From contig CBDUSI010000098.1 of the NCBI GenBank assembly GCA_965370045.1, positions 1 through 17,224 on the forward strand: a DNA stretch of 17,224 nucleotides. The letters are read 5' to 3'. Both the position numbers and the translations under genes were made by a program. Shown piece by piece: positions 1 through 7,562 of this stretch. Position 1 is the stretch's first letter, and every line of letters starts with the position of its first letter. The notes under the pieces were generated by a model, which was not told where the DNA came from, ran no database searches, and worked only from the letters and a program-made list of their open reading frames with translations. Origin of the DNA: CAZONU01 sp965370045. Lineage in GTDB: Bacteria > Planctomycetota > SZUA-567 > JAKLDR01.

Positions 1-54
1 GAATATCGACCAACACACCCCCAGTCCTTTAGAGAATTAGCAGACACAGCCTAG

Positions 55-3000
55 CTAGAATACCTCCGGAACTGGCTCAGCCACAGTCGCTGGCGGCACC
101 ACCAGCTCTTCGGAGTCTTCCATAGCGTTTTCCTCGGCACCGGGCGCCGCGGGAGTGAAGCTCTTGGAAGCCTGCGCCGTGTTCCCGTAGGCGCCCATGT
201 TGATGCGGTCGTCGTTGTCCTCCGGCTCGTTGGAGTAGCCATCCGCGGGATCGCCGGCGTCGATGCACTGGCTGGTGACTCCGTCGACAACCCACCCGCC
301 GGCAGTCCAGCGGCCGGCCTCCGATTGCAGATGGTAGTCACCGCTGCCCGCATTCACGAACAGCGGATCCTGATCGATGTTGCCAACGCCGGCATATCCG
401 TCCTGTACGCACGAGTAGGTCACTGTCGGTGTCGCGCCAGCGGTGTCGTATATGCCATTCCCTTGTGCCTTGACCGAAGTGTTACCCCAAAGGATGCAGT
501 TCTTTATGGCTGGACTGCCACCGCTGTTTGAGATTCCCCCTCCTCGGTCGCCAGTATTATTCTCGAAGGTGCAATTGCTTACCGTCGTAGAGGATCCGAC
601 GTTGCTCATTCCTCCGCCATTCTTATTGTTGGCCACGTTGCCGTTGAACACGCAGTTGGTCACTGTCGGTGAGGACGAGTCGTTGCGCATACCGCCGCCG
701 AACTGGTCCGCCGAGTTCGTGGTGAACCTGCAATTGGCTACGGTCGGCGAGGCGGAACTGTTGTACATGCCCCCGCCGCTGTCGTAGCCTGCCGCTCCGT
801 CGGCCATGCCGCCACTGATAGTGAAGCCGTCCAGCGTCCCGCCAGTGACCCCCACCAGCACGTGGTAGGTATTGTCGCTGGAGTCCCCAGGCGTACCGAT
901 ATCGCCGCTGAGCGTGGTAACGTTCTGACTCCAGGTGCGTTGGTCGCGAGACGTCTCCGTTGCGTCGAAGCCGGCGTAGACCGCCACTTCTGACTTCAAC
1001 TGGAAGCTGATGGTACGGTCCGCTCCGGCCGTCGGCTTGTAGGTGCCCTGCGCCACCCAGATATCCTTGCCGCTGGTGGCGGCGGCGAGCGCGCTCTGGA
1101 GATCCGTGTATGCGTTGGTCCAGGACGTGCCGTTGTTCGCACCGGTGGCACCGGCATCCACGAAGATGACGTGAGCCAGCGTTGATTTCGAAGCCTGAGC
1201 GGTGTTCCCGTAGGCGCCCATGTTGATGCGGTCCCCGTGGGGCGTCGGCTCATTGCCGTAGGCGTCAGCAGGATCGCCGACGTCGAGGCACGGGCTGGTG
1301 ACTCCGTCGACAACCCACCCGCCGGCAGTCCAGTGACCGGCCTGTGATTTCAGGTGGAAGTCGTGGGTGCCGGCAGGGTCGACGAACAGCGGGTCAAGGT
1401 CAATGTTTCCGGTGCCCGCATATCCCCCCTGCACACAGGAGTAGCTCGCCGTGGTGCTCGACCCCGTGCCGTTGTATATCCCGGGACCCGTGCCCAGCGT
1501 CGCGGTGTTGCCCCAAAGAATCCCGTTCTTCACCGTCGCGCCGCTCGTCCCGTAGCTGCCCATGCCCCCGCCTCGACCCGCCGTGTTGCCCCAGAAGGTG
1601 CAGTTGGTCACCACCGGCGAGGAATCCTTGTTGCACACCCCACCACCGTAGTAGGCTGCGACGTTCTGGTTGAATCTGCAGCGCAACACCGCCGGCGCGG
1701 AGGCACTGACGTTGTACATCCCTGCCCCGAACTGAGTCACCGTGTTGCCAGCGAAAATGCAGTCGGTCAATTGCGGCGAGGAGGCGTAGTTGTACATTCC
1801 TCCCCCACTCTTTCCCGAGTTGCCGGCGAAGGTGCTGTTGCTGATCGCCGGCGATGAACCGTTGCAGTAGATCCCTCCTCCGCCTACCGCCGCGGAGTTC
1901 CCGTAGAAACCGCCGGTCACCGTCCCCGCCGTCCCGCCGACGCAGGCCATCCCACCGCCCTTGCCGGCCTGGTTGCTGCTGAAGGCGCAACTGGTGAATG
2001 TCGGAGACGAATTCGTGCTGTAAACCCCGCCGCCGTTGTAACTGCTCCCGTTTCCCCCCGACTTGTTGCCGCTGAAAGCGCAGTTCGCGACCTGCGGCGA
2101 GGAGGCGTCGTTGTACATCCCCCCGCCGTGGTATGTGGACACGTTGCCGGTGAAGCTGCAGTCCGTCACCGTCGGCGCCGACCCGCCCCTGTTGTACATT
2201 CCCCCACCGCCGTAGGACGTCAGATTGTTGCTGAAGGTGCAGCCCGTCACCGTCGGCGAAACGCCGCTGTTGTACATCCCTCCACCGTAGTTGTTGGTGG
2301 TGCCACTGACACCGTTGGCGTTCCCCTCGGTGACGGTGAAACCGTCGAGTGTCCCGCCGTCGGTCCCCCGCACCACGTGGTAGCTGTTGTCGCTGGAGTC
2401 TCCCGGCGTCCCGATGTCACCGCTCAGGATGGTCACGTTCGCTATCGGGTCACGCTCACTCCTGAGCGCTTCCGCGCCGTCAAAACCTCCGTAGAGGGGC
2501 ACGCCGCTCTTCAATGTGAAACGCGCCGTGCGCTCGCCCCCCGCTGTCGGATTGTAGGTTCCCTCAGCCACCCATATCTCATTCCCGTTGATCCCGACCG
2601 AGAGGGCGCTCTGTAGATCAGTGTATGCGTCGGCCCAAGAGAGGCCGTTGTTGGCCCCAGCCGCGTCCGCATCCACATAGATGACCAGTCCCGCGACCGA
2701 CTTCGAAGCCTGCGCAGTGTTCCCGAATGTTCCCATGTTTACACGGTCGCCGTTGTCTTCGGGTTCATTCGAGTAGTCATACGCCGCATCGCCCATGTCG
2801 ATACCGGGACTGCTCTCTTCGTCCTTCACCCAGCCGGCTTCACTCCAGTGACCGTTCCGTGATTTCAGGTGGAAGTCTCCACCCGCGGCATCCACGAACA
2901 GCGGGTCCTGGTTGATGTTCCCTGTCCCGGCGTATCCATCCTGCACGCACGAATAGGTTGCCGTCGTGGTCGCACCCGCGCCGTTGTATATCCCGTTGCC

Positions 3001-5658
3001 TGTTCCTAGCGTCGCGGTGTTGCCCCAAAGAATCCCGTTCTTCACCGTCGCGCCGCTCGTCCCGTAGCTGCCCATGCCCCCGCCTCGGCCCGCGGTGTTG
3101 CCCCAAAACGTGCAGCTGGTCACTGCCGGCGAAGAATCCTTGTTGCACATCCCCCCGCCATAGTAGCCCGCAATGTTCCCCCTGAAAACGCACTGCAACA
3201 CCGCCGGACCCGAGGAGCTGTCGTTGTACATCCCCCCGCCGAACTGCGTAACCGTGTTCGAGCTGAAGGTGCAGCTGGTTAGCTGCGGCGAAGAGGAATA
3301 ACTGTAAACCCCTCCCCCGCTCTTTCCTGAATTGCCGCTGAAGGTGCAGCCACTGATTCCCGGCGAGGAGCTGTTGTTGTAGACCCCCCCGCCCTTGTCC
3401 GCCGCCGTGTTCCCGCTGAATTCGCAGCCCGTCAGTGTCCCCGAGGACCCGCTGACGTTGGCCATGCCCGCGCCCTTGCCGGCCTGGTTCCCGCTGAACG
3501 TGCAGCCCGCGAACGTCGGAGACGAGTTCACATTGTAAACCCCGCCGCCGTTGTAACCGTTCCCGTTCCCCCCTGATTTGTTGCCGCTGAAAGTGCAGCT
3601 CGCCACCTGCGGCGAGGAGGCATCGTTGTACATCCCCCCGCCGTGGTACGTGGACACGTTGCCGGTGAAGCTGCAGCCCGTCACCGTCGGCGCCGACCCG
3701 CCCCTGTTGTACATCCCCCCGCCGCCGTAGGAGGTCAGGTTGTTGCTGAAGGTGCAACCCGTCACCGTCGGCGAAACGCCGCTGTTGTACATCCCTCCAC
3801 CGTAGTTGTTGTTGGTGCCATTGACACCGTTGGCGTTCCCCTCGGTGACGGTGAAACCGTCGAGTGTCCCGCCGTCGGTCCCCCGCACCACGTGGTAGCT
3901 GTTGTCGCTGGAGTCTCCCGGCGTCCCGATGTCACCGCTCAGGATGGTCACGTTCGCTATCGGGTCACGCTCACTCCTGAGCGCTTCCGCGCCGTCAAAA
4001 CCTCCGTAGAGGGGCACGCCGCTCTTCAATGTGAAACGCGCCGTGCGCTCGCCCCCCGCTGTCGGATTGTAGGTTCCCTCAGCCACCCATATCTCGTAGC
4101 CATCTTCCGCAAAGGCCAAGGCATCCTGCAAGTCGGCAAATGCGTCGGTCCAGGACAAACCGTTATTGCCGCCGGTAGCGTCCGCATCCACATAGAGCAG
4201 CGTGCCTGCCCCGCCATAGGAACCGGTCAGGAAGACGTCCGCCCCGCCAGCCGCGGTCAACTGGGTTTCTCCGAGCTCACCCGGACCGAAGGTGGCCGTT
4301 TCCTCGAACCAGCCAGTCGCCAGAAGACTGCCAGACTGTCCGACAGCGAGGCCGTACCCGCGGTCCTCCCCCGTGCCCCCGGACCGCACCGCACTGGCCA
4401 GCGTGCCGTCAGGGTTGTACCGCGCTGCGAAGACGTCGTAGTTACCGCCAGAGACCAAGTCAGTTCGTCCCGGCTCGCCGGAGCCGAACCTGATACTGCC
4501 TTTGAAGTACCCGGTTGCGGCCACGACATCACCGGACAACAGGGCGAGGCCTTCCGCGTAATCCCAGTCGGTGCCGCCGGCGCGCTTGGCCCAGGCCAAC
4601 GTTCCATCCACGTTGTAGCGGGCCATGAAGACGTCAGAGAACCCCACGGAGGTCAGCTGCGTTTCGCCGGCCTCGCCGGGCCCGAAGGTGGCCGTGTTGA
4701 GAAAGCTGCCGCTGACCACCACCGTGCCGTCCGAGAGCGCGACGATGCCGCGCCCGTAGTCATGCCTGTCTCCCCCGGCGCGTTTGGCCCAGGCGAGGGT
4801 CCCGTCCGGGTTGAACCTGGCCACGAAGACATCGGGAATGCCGGCCGAGGTCAGCACCGTCTCGCCGGGTTCGTCCTTGCCGAAGGTGGCCGTCCCCTGG
4901 AAGTTCCCGGTGATGGCCGTCGAGCCGTCGGCGAAGCCGGCGATGGCAACGCCGTAGTCCCAGTCGGCTCCCCCCGCCCGCCAGGCGCTGTCCAAAGTGC
5001 CGTCCGAGTTGTACTTGGCGACGAACACGTCGCGCAGACTCGCCGAAACCAGCGAGGCCTCGCCCGGCTCGTCCTTCCCGAAGACAGCCGTTCCCTGGAA
5101 GCTGCCGGTGATAGCCAGGGAACTGTCCGCGAAGACAGTTATCCCGTGCGCCTCGTCGGCGTACTGCCCCCCGGCGCGCTTGGCCCAAGCGAGGGTGCCG
5201 TCGGAGTTGTACCTGGCCACAAACAGATCGTAGCTGCCGGCCGAGGTCAAGGCCGTTTCGCCCGCTTCGCCCTTTCCGAACGTGGCCGTTCCGGAAAAAT
5301 AGCCAGCGACGACGACCGTGCCATCGGCCAGGACCCCGGCGGCCGTGGCGTAGTCGTTGCTCACACCCCCGGCGTTCTTGGCCCAGATCAGGCTGCCCCC
5401 GGCCGTGTACCTGGCGACGAAGACGTCGACGCCCCCCGCGGAGGTCAGCTCCGTTTCGCCGACCTCGCCGGGGCCGAAGGTGGATACTCCCCCGAAATCC
5501 CCAGCCACGACCAACGAGCCGTCCGGCAGACCGACGATGGCTTTTCCATGCTCGGCGTCCAGGCCTCCGGCGCGCTTGGCCCAGGCCAAGTCGCCCTCGC
5601 CGCCGACGGCCAACGCCGGCAGGAGTGCGGCCAGCAAAGTTAACACGAAACTGCGCAT
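55..5658 (-). CDS. Giant secreted beta-propeller plus parallel beta-helix repeat protein
   Basis: Predicted exported surface or extracellular protein of about 1867 residues. I place the start at ATG 5658, which gives a clean signal peptide (MRSFVLTLLAALLPALAVGG). An in-frame GTG at 5685 adds nine residues and has GGGGAG only 2 nt upstream, so it remains possible. Residues 24-486 are seven consecutive blades of 66 residues (the last 67), each with 'LAWAKRAGG', 'ITGSFQGTATFG', 'GET-LTSAG' and 'DVFVARYN-DGT'. Seven blades suggest a closed beta-propeller. Three modules follow from about residues 487, 991 and 1496. Each opens with 'YVDADATGxNNGLSW' and 'EIWVAEGTY', then 'LSGDIGTPGDSSDN', then many SPTVTGCTFSGN / GGGMYN coils typical of right-handed beta-helix (Pmp-like) proteins, and closes with 'NMGAYGNTAQASKS'. 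The tail is acidic (residues EEN to VPEVF). I see no transmembrane anchor, PEP-CTERM or autotransporter barrel. Adhesion or polysaccharide binding is possible, but no catalytic motif is visible. Confidence 0.9.
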   Translation of the reverse strand: MRSFVLTLLAALLPALAVGGEGDLAWAKRAGGLDAEHGKAIVGLPDGSLVVAGDFGGVSTFGPGEVGETELTSAGGVDVFVARYTAGGSLIWAKNAGGVSNDYATAAGVLADGTVVVAGYFSGTATFGKGEAGETALTSAGSYDLFVARYNSDGTLAWAKRAGGQYADEAHGITVFADSSLAITGSFQGTAVFGKDEPGEASLVSASLRDVFVAKYNSDGTLDSAWRAGGADWDYGVAIAGFADGSTAITGNFQGTATFGKDEPGETVLTSAGIPDVFVARFNPDGTLAWAKRAGGDRHDYGRGIVALSDGTVVVSGSFLNTATFGPGEAGETQLTSVGFSDVFMARYNVDGTLAWAKRAGGTDWDYAEGLALLSGDVVAATGYFKGSIRFGSGEPGRTDLVSGGNYDVFAARYNPDGTLASAVRSGGTGEDRGYGLAVGQSGSLLATGWFEETATFGPGELGETQLTAAGGADVFLTGSYGGAGTLLYVDADATGGNNGLSWTDAFADLQDALAFAEDGYEIWVAEGTYNPTAGGERTARFTLKSGVPLYGGFDGAEALRSERDPIANVTILSGDIGTPGDSSDNSYHVVRGTDGGTLDGFTVTEGNANGVNGTNNNYGGGMYNSGVSPTVTGCTFSNNLTSYGGGGMYNRGGSAPTVTGCSFTGNVSTYHGGGMYNDASSPQVASCTFSGNKSGGNGNGYNGGGVYNVNSSPTFAGCTFSGNQAGKGAGMANVSGSSGTLTGCEFSGNTAADKGGGVYNNSSSPGISGCTFSGNSGKSGGGVYSYSSSPQLTSCTFSSNTVTQFGGGMYNDSSSGPAVLQCVFRGNIAGYYGGGMCNKDSSPAVTSCTFWGNTAGRGGGMGSYGTSGATVKNGILWGNTATLGTGNGIYNGAGATTTATYSCVQDGYAGTGNINQDPLFVDAAGGDFHLKSRNGHWSEAGWVKDEESSPGIDMGDAAYDYSNEPEDNGDRVNMGTFGNTAQASKSVAGLVIYVDADAAGANNGLSWADAYTDLQSALSVGINGNEIWVAEGTYNPTAGGERTARFTLKSGVPLYGGFDGAEALRSERDPIANVTILSGDIGTPGDSSDNSYHVVRGTDGGTLDGFTVTEGNANGVSGTTNNYGGGMYNSGVSPTVTGCTFSNNLTSYGGGGMYNRGGSAPTVTDCSFTGNVSTYHGGGMYNDASSPQVANCAFSGNKSGGNGSSYNGGGVYSTNSSPTFTSCAFSSNQAGKGGGMACVGGTAGTVTGGFYGNSAAVGGGGIYCNGSSPAISNSTFAGNSGKSGGGMYNYASSPQLTDCIFAGNTVTQFGAGMYNVSASAPAVLRCRFNQNVAAYYGGGVCNKDSSPVVTNCTFWGNTAGRGGGMGSYGTSGATVKNGILWGNTATLGTGPGIYNGTGSSTTASYSCVQGGYAGTGNIDLDPLFVDPAGTHDFHLKSQAGHWTAGGWVVDGVTSPCLDVGDPADAYGNEPTPHGDRINMGAYGNTAQASKSTLAHVIFVDAGATGANNGTSWTNAYTDLQSALAAATSGKDIWVAQGTYKPTAGADRTISFQLKSEVAVYAGFDATETSRDQRTWSQNVTTLSGDIGTPGDSSDNTYHVLVGVTGGTLDGFTISGGMADGAAGYDSGGGMYNSSASPTVANCRFTTNSADQFGGGMRNDSSSPTVTNCVFNGNVANNKNGGGMSNVGSSTTVSNCTFENNTGDRGGGISNSGGSPAIKNCILWGNTSVKAQGNGIYDTAGATPTVTYSCVQDGYAGVGNIDQDPLFVNAGSGDYHLQSEAGRWTAGGWVVDGVTSQCIDAGDPADGYSNEPEDNDDRINMGAYGNTAQASKSFTPAAPGAEENAMEDSEELVVPPATVAEPVPEVF
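2307..2580 (-). repeat. 274-bp exact direct repeat, copy 1 (second beta-helix module)
   Basis: Read by eye, this stretch is identical base for base to 3822-4095, an offset of exactly 1515 bp (505 codons). The first flanking mismatches are at 2306/3821 (C versus T) and 2581/4096 (A versus G). It encodes the SGDIGTPGDSSDN region of the module. Silent sites are identical as well, which points to recent duplication or gene conversion rather than protein-level constraint. Confidence 0.9.
3822..4095 (-). repeat. 274-bp exact direct repeat, copy 2 (first beta-helix module)
   Basis: This is the partner of 2307-2580. A further stretch of about 80 bp shared between the two modules (1496-1575 and about 3008-3087) is also identical, at an offset of 1512 bp. 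The third module (about 165-1173) encodes the same fold but is clearly more diverged and shorter. Confidence 0.9.
4201..5589 (-). repeat. Seven tandem 66-codon repeats (beta-propeller blades)
   Basis: Each unit begins at a LAWAKRAGG-like motif and ends at YN-DGT. The first six units are exactly 66 codons and the seventh is 67. Conserved positions include WAKRAGG near the start, (V/I)xG(S/N/Y)F at about 28-32, TFG at 37-39, GET/S at 44-46 and DVFVAR at 55-60. The pattern resembles SBBP/delta-60-type propeller repeats. The strict length and the count of seven support one closed propeller rather than an open solenoid. Confidence 0.8.
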
Positions 5659-5849
5659 TCTCAGCTGCCTGTCATCCGGACACACTTCTCCCCACTAGTG
5701 TTGTCGGACGTATTCGCTGCCACTTGAGCGCCCCGCCCCACAATCGACAGCTCGTAAGTAGCTGAGGCATAGCCCCTTACGCCACACAAGGCCGAGCTGC
5801 CGACTTCCTGACGCCCGTCCAACAAGCACCGGACAAACCCCCTATTGTT

Positions 5850-5878
5850 AATATACATAATATACGGAGCTAAGTCAA
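5850..5878 (-). promoter_or_regulatory. Sigma-70-type promoter of the giant repeat-protein gene
   Basis: On the minus strand, TTGACT (5873-5878) is followed by a 17-nt spacer and TATATT (5850-5855), set in an AT-rich patch that stands out from its GC-rich surroundings. A start site near 5843 would give a leader of about 185 nt before the ATG at 5658. That is long for this region. No known riboswitch was recognised in the leader. Confidence 0.6.
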
Positions 5879-5959
5879 GCCCGGGGGGCAGGCGGCAGGA
5901 TTCCATGACTCAGCCAGACGCCTACCGGCCCAGCATGTCTCCAGGAATCAGGCGCCTCG

Positions 5960-6222
5960 CTATTGGCTACAGCGCCTGTGATTCTCAGTCGCCTGCTGAT
6001 AACAGTCCATCAATTGCTTGTAGTTGTGGTCCGGTGTGTACTTGGCGAGATCTGCTTGACGCGCCGCGCGTCCCATGCTGCGGCGGCGCGAAGCGTCGGT
6101 CAAGATGGCAATCAGTTTGGATGCCAGGTCTTCCACGTTGCCCGGCTCGAAGAGCAAGCCTGTCTCCCCGTCGACGACCAGCTCCGCCGGGCCGCCTATG
6201 TTGCTAACAACCGCCGGGCGGT
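5960..6222 (-). pseudogene. 3' remnant of a GT4-type glycosyltransferase gene
   Basis: About 85 codons of a glycosyltransferase group 1 C-terminus survive. In one frame they read RPAVVSNIGGPAELV, then VDGETGLLFEPGNVEDLASK, then a helix 'ILTDASRRRSMGRAARQ' and a stop at 5960-5962. This matches the nucleotide-sugar binding and C-terminal helix region of GT4 enzymes (motif 'PVV-SN-GG--ELV-DG--GLLF-PGN---LA'). The N-terminal Rossmann domain and the catalytic EX7E start are absent. The upstream bases belong to a subtilase gene in another frame. The internal ATG at 6157 could in principle start a 65-residue peptide, but I see no ribosome site that would make this a functional gene. It is either a deletion scar or an assembly chimera. 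Confidence 0.75.
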
Positions 6223-6993
6223 GGCGTTCACCCAGCCCACCGAGTGGTTGGCGACCTTGATGCCTTCGTCCCGGATGTAGTCGGCGGCGTTCTCGAGGTC
6301 GAGTTCGTCACCCACCATGATGCAGTAGAGGGTGACCCCCGGGGCCATGTCCACCAGGTGCTCGGAGACGCCCACGCCGTGCGCGGTGCCGCTTTCGATG
6401 TTGTCATCGTTGCTGCCCGGCAGGTCGACGATCACCGTCCCGGCGGGCAGCTCGCCCTGGGCGATGGCGTTGGCCAGCCCGATGAAGCCCAGGTCGACCA
6501 CGGCGGCCCTGACGCCGCTGCCGGTGACCCCCGCCGTCTGCACCTGGTCGGCGCCGGTGAGAGCCACGCTCTCCGAGATGTTCGAGCCTAGGCCGCCCAG
6601 TGCCTTGGCCGGCGTCGGCGCCCGGGCCAGGTGGATGTCGGGATGTCCCTCCAGGCGCTTCAGCCTGCCGGGCGGCACCAGTATCCGGACGAAGGACATC
6701 GAAGTGGCGTCCACGCGGACGCCGAGCTTCTTGATCTTGATGAGGTCGATGCTCTTTGAACCCATGCCGGCCTTGGGCACGAGAATGACGGGGACCAGCC
6801 CCTGCTTGATTCGAAGGCCGCGCAGCCGAGCCAGCCCGAGAGCGTGGCCCTTCCCTTTGGCCTTGTGCGCGTCAGCCAGCGTCCGCAGTAAGGGACCGAG
6901 TTTGCAGCCCGGCTCACCGCGCGACGGGGCCGCGCCCTTCACTCCCAGGGCGATGGAAACAGACAGGATGGCGTAAAGCCAAAACCTTATCAT
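6196..6993 (-). pseudogene. Truncated subtilisin-like (S8) serine protease, N-terminal part
   Basis: The reading frame encodes 265 residues. A signal peptide (MIRFWLYAILSVSIALGVKGA) is followed by a prodomain-like region to about residue 140. The start of an S8 catalytic domain follows: 'GSGVRAAVVDLGF' carries the Asp (D167) and 'SGTAHGVGVSEHLVDMAPG' carries the His (H205), then 'VANHSVGW'. Similarity ends at about residue 257. Nine out-of-frame residues and a stop at 6196-6198 follow, read from the fused glycosyltransferase DNA. The catalytic Ser (GTS motif) and the rest of the domain are missing, so no active protease can be made. GGAG lies 9 nt before the ATG and a strong promoter sits upstream, so a secreted inactive fragment could still be expressed. 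Confidence 0.8.
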
Positions 6994-7059
6994 CGTTCTG
7001 AACTCCGTCGCAGACTACGCTTGACCGATTTCTGAGCCGCCCCCGCGCCTGCACCAGTG

Positions 7060-7073
7060 CTGCACGTGTGCAG
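7060..7073. repeat. Inverted repeat CTGCAC-GT-GTGCAG, copy 1 of a shared 12-mer
   Basis: Perfect 6-bp arms are separated by GT. The core TGCACGTGTGCA (7061-7072) recurs exactly at 7312-7323. This copy lies about 11-24 nt downstream of the predicted subtilase transcription start, a position from which a bound repressor could block transcription. The operator role is an inference. Confidence 0.45.
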
Positions 7074-7090
7074 ACGCCTAAGTTATATAT

Positions 7091-7119
7091 ATTATACACC
7101 TGGACCATTCGCCTATCAA
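7091..7119 (-). promoter_or_regulatory. Sigma-70-type promoter of the truncated subtilase gene
   Basis: On the minus strand, TTGATA (7114-7119), a 17-nt spacer and a perfect TATAAT (7091-7096) are present, followed by more AT-rich sequence. The predicted start near 7084 gives a leader of about 90 nt before the ATG at 6993. This is close to consensus and, with the promoter at 5850-5878, is one of two AT-rich promoters serving secreted-protein genes. Confidence 0.7.
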
Positions 7120-7311
7120 CATTATTATTGAGAAAAGCGCTCTTTACGGTCCGGGCAATGTCTGAAGCGGCCACATCCCGGCGCTCGCTCGCCACCTATG
7201 ACACCTACTAAGGTCACTTATGGATCGCTCGGGTCACAAGCAGCTGCACAACTTTTGGCCCGGCGCAGACAGCGACCTCAGAGCCCCTTCGACCTCAGCC
7301 ATATACGGCGT

Positions 7312-7323
7312 TGCACGTGTGCA
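7312..7323. repeat. Second copy of the 12-mer TGCACGTGTGCA
   Basis: Identical to 7061-7072 and in the same orientation, 251 bp away in the same gene-free region. The arms TGCAC / GTGCA are again inverted around a 2-nt centre. I saw no other copy elsewhere in the window on a read-through. Confidence 0.45.
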
Positions 7324-7528
7324 CTGCTGCGCTGTCAGCTCGGCATGCTTCAGACTTTTTCGGCCGCGTACATCTCACCGTACAGCGAAAGGCCTCATCG
7401 ATCTCATGAGCCCAGGAAACTGGCGGTTCCGGCCGCCGGTGACTGCTTTGCGCAAGCCGTGGTGCAGAGTCCTTCCGCAAGGGGTCTGGGCTGGGGGGGG
7501 AGGAGAAAATGCCAAGACGCGCGCCTCC

Positions 7529-7556
7529 TTGATTTATGTGCCGGCGGTCCTAGACT
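7529..7556 (+). promoter_or_regulatory. Candidate promoter giving a leaderless YchF-like mRNA
   Basis: TTGATT (7529-7534), a 16-nt spacer and TAGACT (7551-7556) end 6 nt before the ATG at 7563, so the expected start site falls on or next to the A of the ATG. No Shine-Dalgarno sequence precedes the ATG (the bases just before are GACTGCGGCC). Each box matches consensus at only four of six positions, so this is tentative. Confidence 0.4.
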
Positions 7557-7562
7557 GCGGCC

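Larger units (their letters stand above)
6994..7562 (+). other. Gene-free intergenic region between divergent genes
   Basis: About 570 bp separate the divergent subtilase remnant and the YchF-like gene. It holds the subtilase promoter (7091-7119), two copies of a 12-nt near-palindrome (7061-7072 and 7312-7323) and the YchF-like promoter next to its ATG. Open frames here (for example from 7198 or 7220 plus) lack recognisable domains or ribosome sites and overlap the true gene. I found no tRNA T-loop or other structured-RNA signature by eye. Confidence 0.6.

Noticed and set aside
165..4200. CRISPR-like appearance of regularly repeated short motifs
   Set aside because: The repetition is codon-phased beta-helix coils in a long open frame; units vary in sequence and length, with no constant repeat/spacer pattern.
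3643..5643. Long plus-strand open frame (666 codons) opposite the giant gene
   Set aside because: It is the antisense shadow of GC-rich tandem repeats; it has no ribosome site or recognisable domain, while the minus strand gives clear repeat structure and a signal peptide.
5946..5983. Hairpin AATCAGGCGC / GCGCCTGTGATT at the end of the glycosyltransferase remnant
   Set aside because: The stem is bulged and lacks a T-tract on the minus strand; it may once have been a terminator but cannot be supported.
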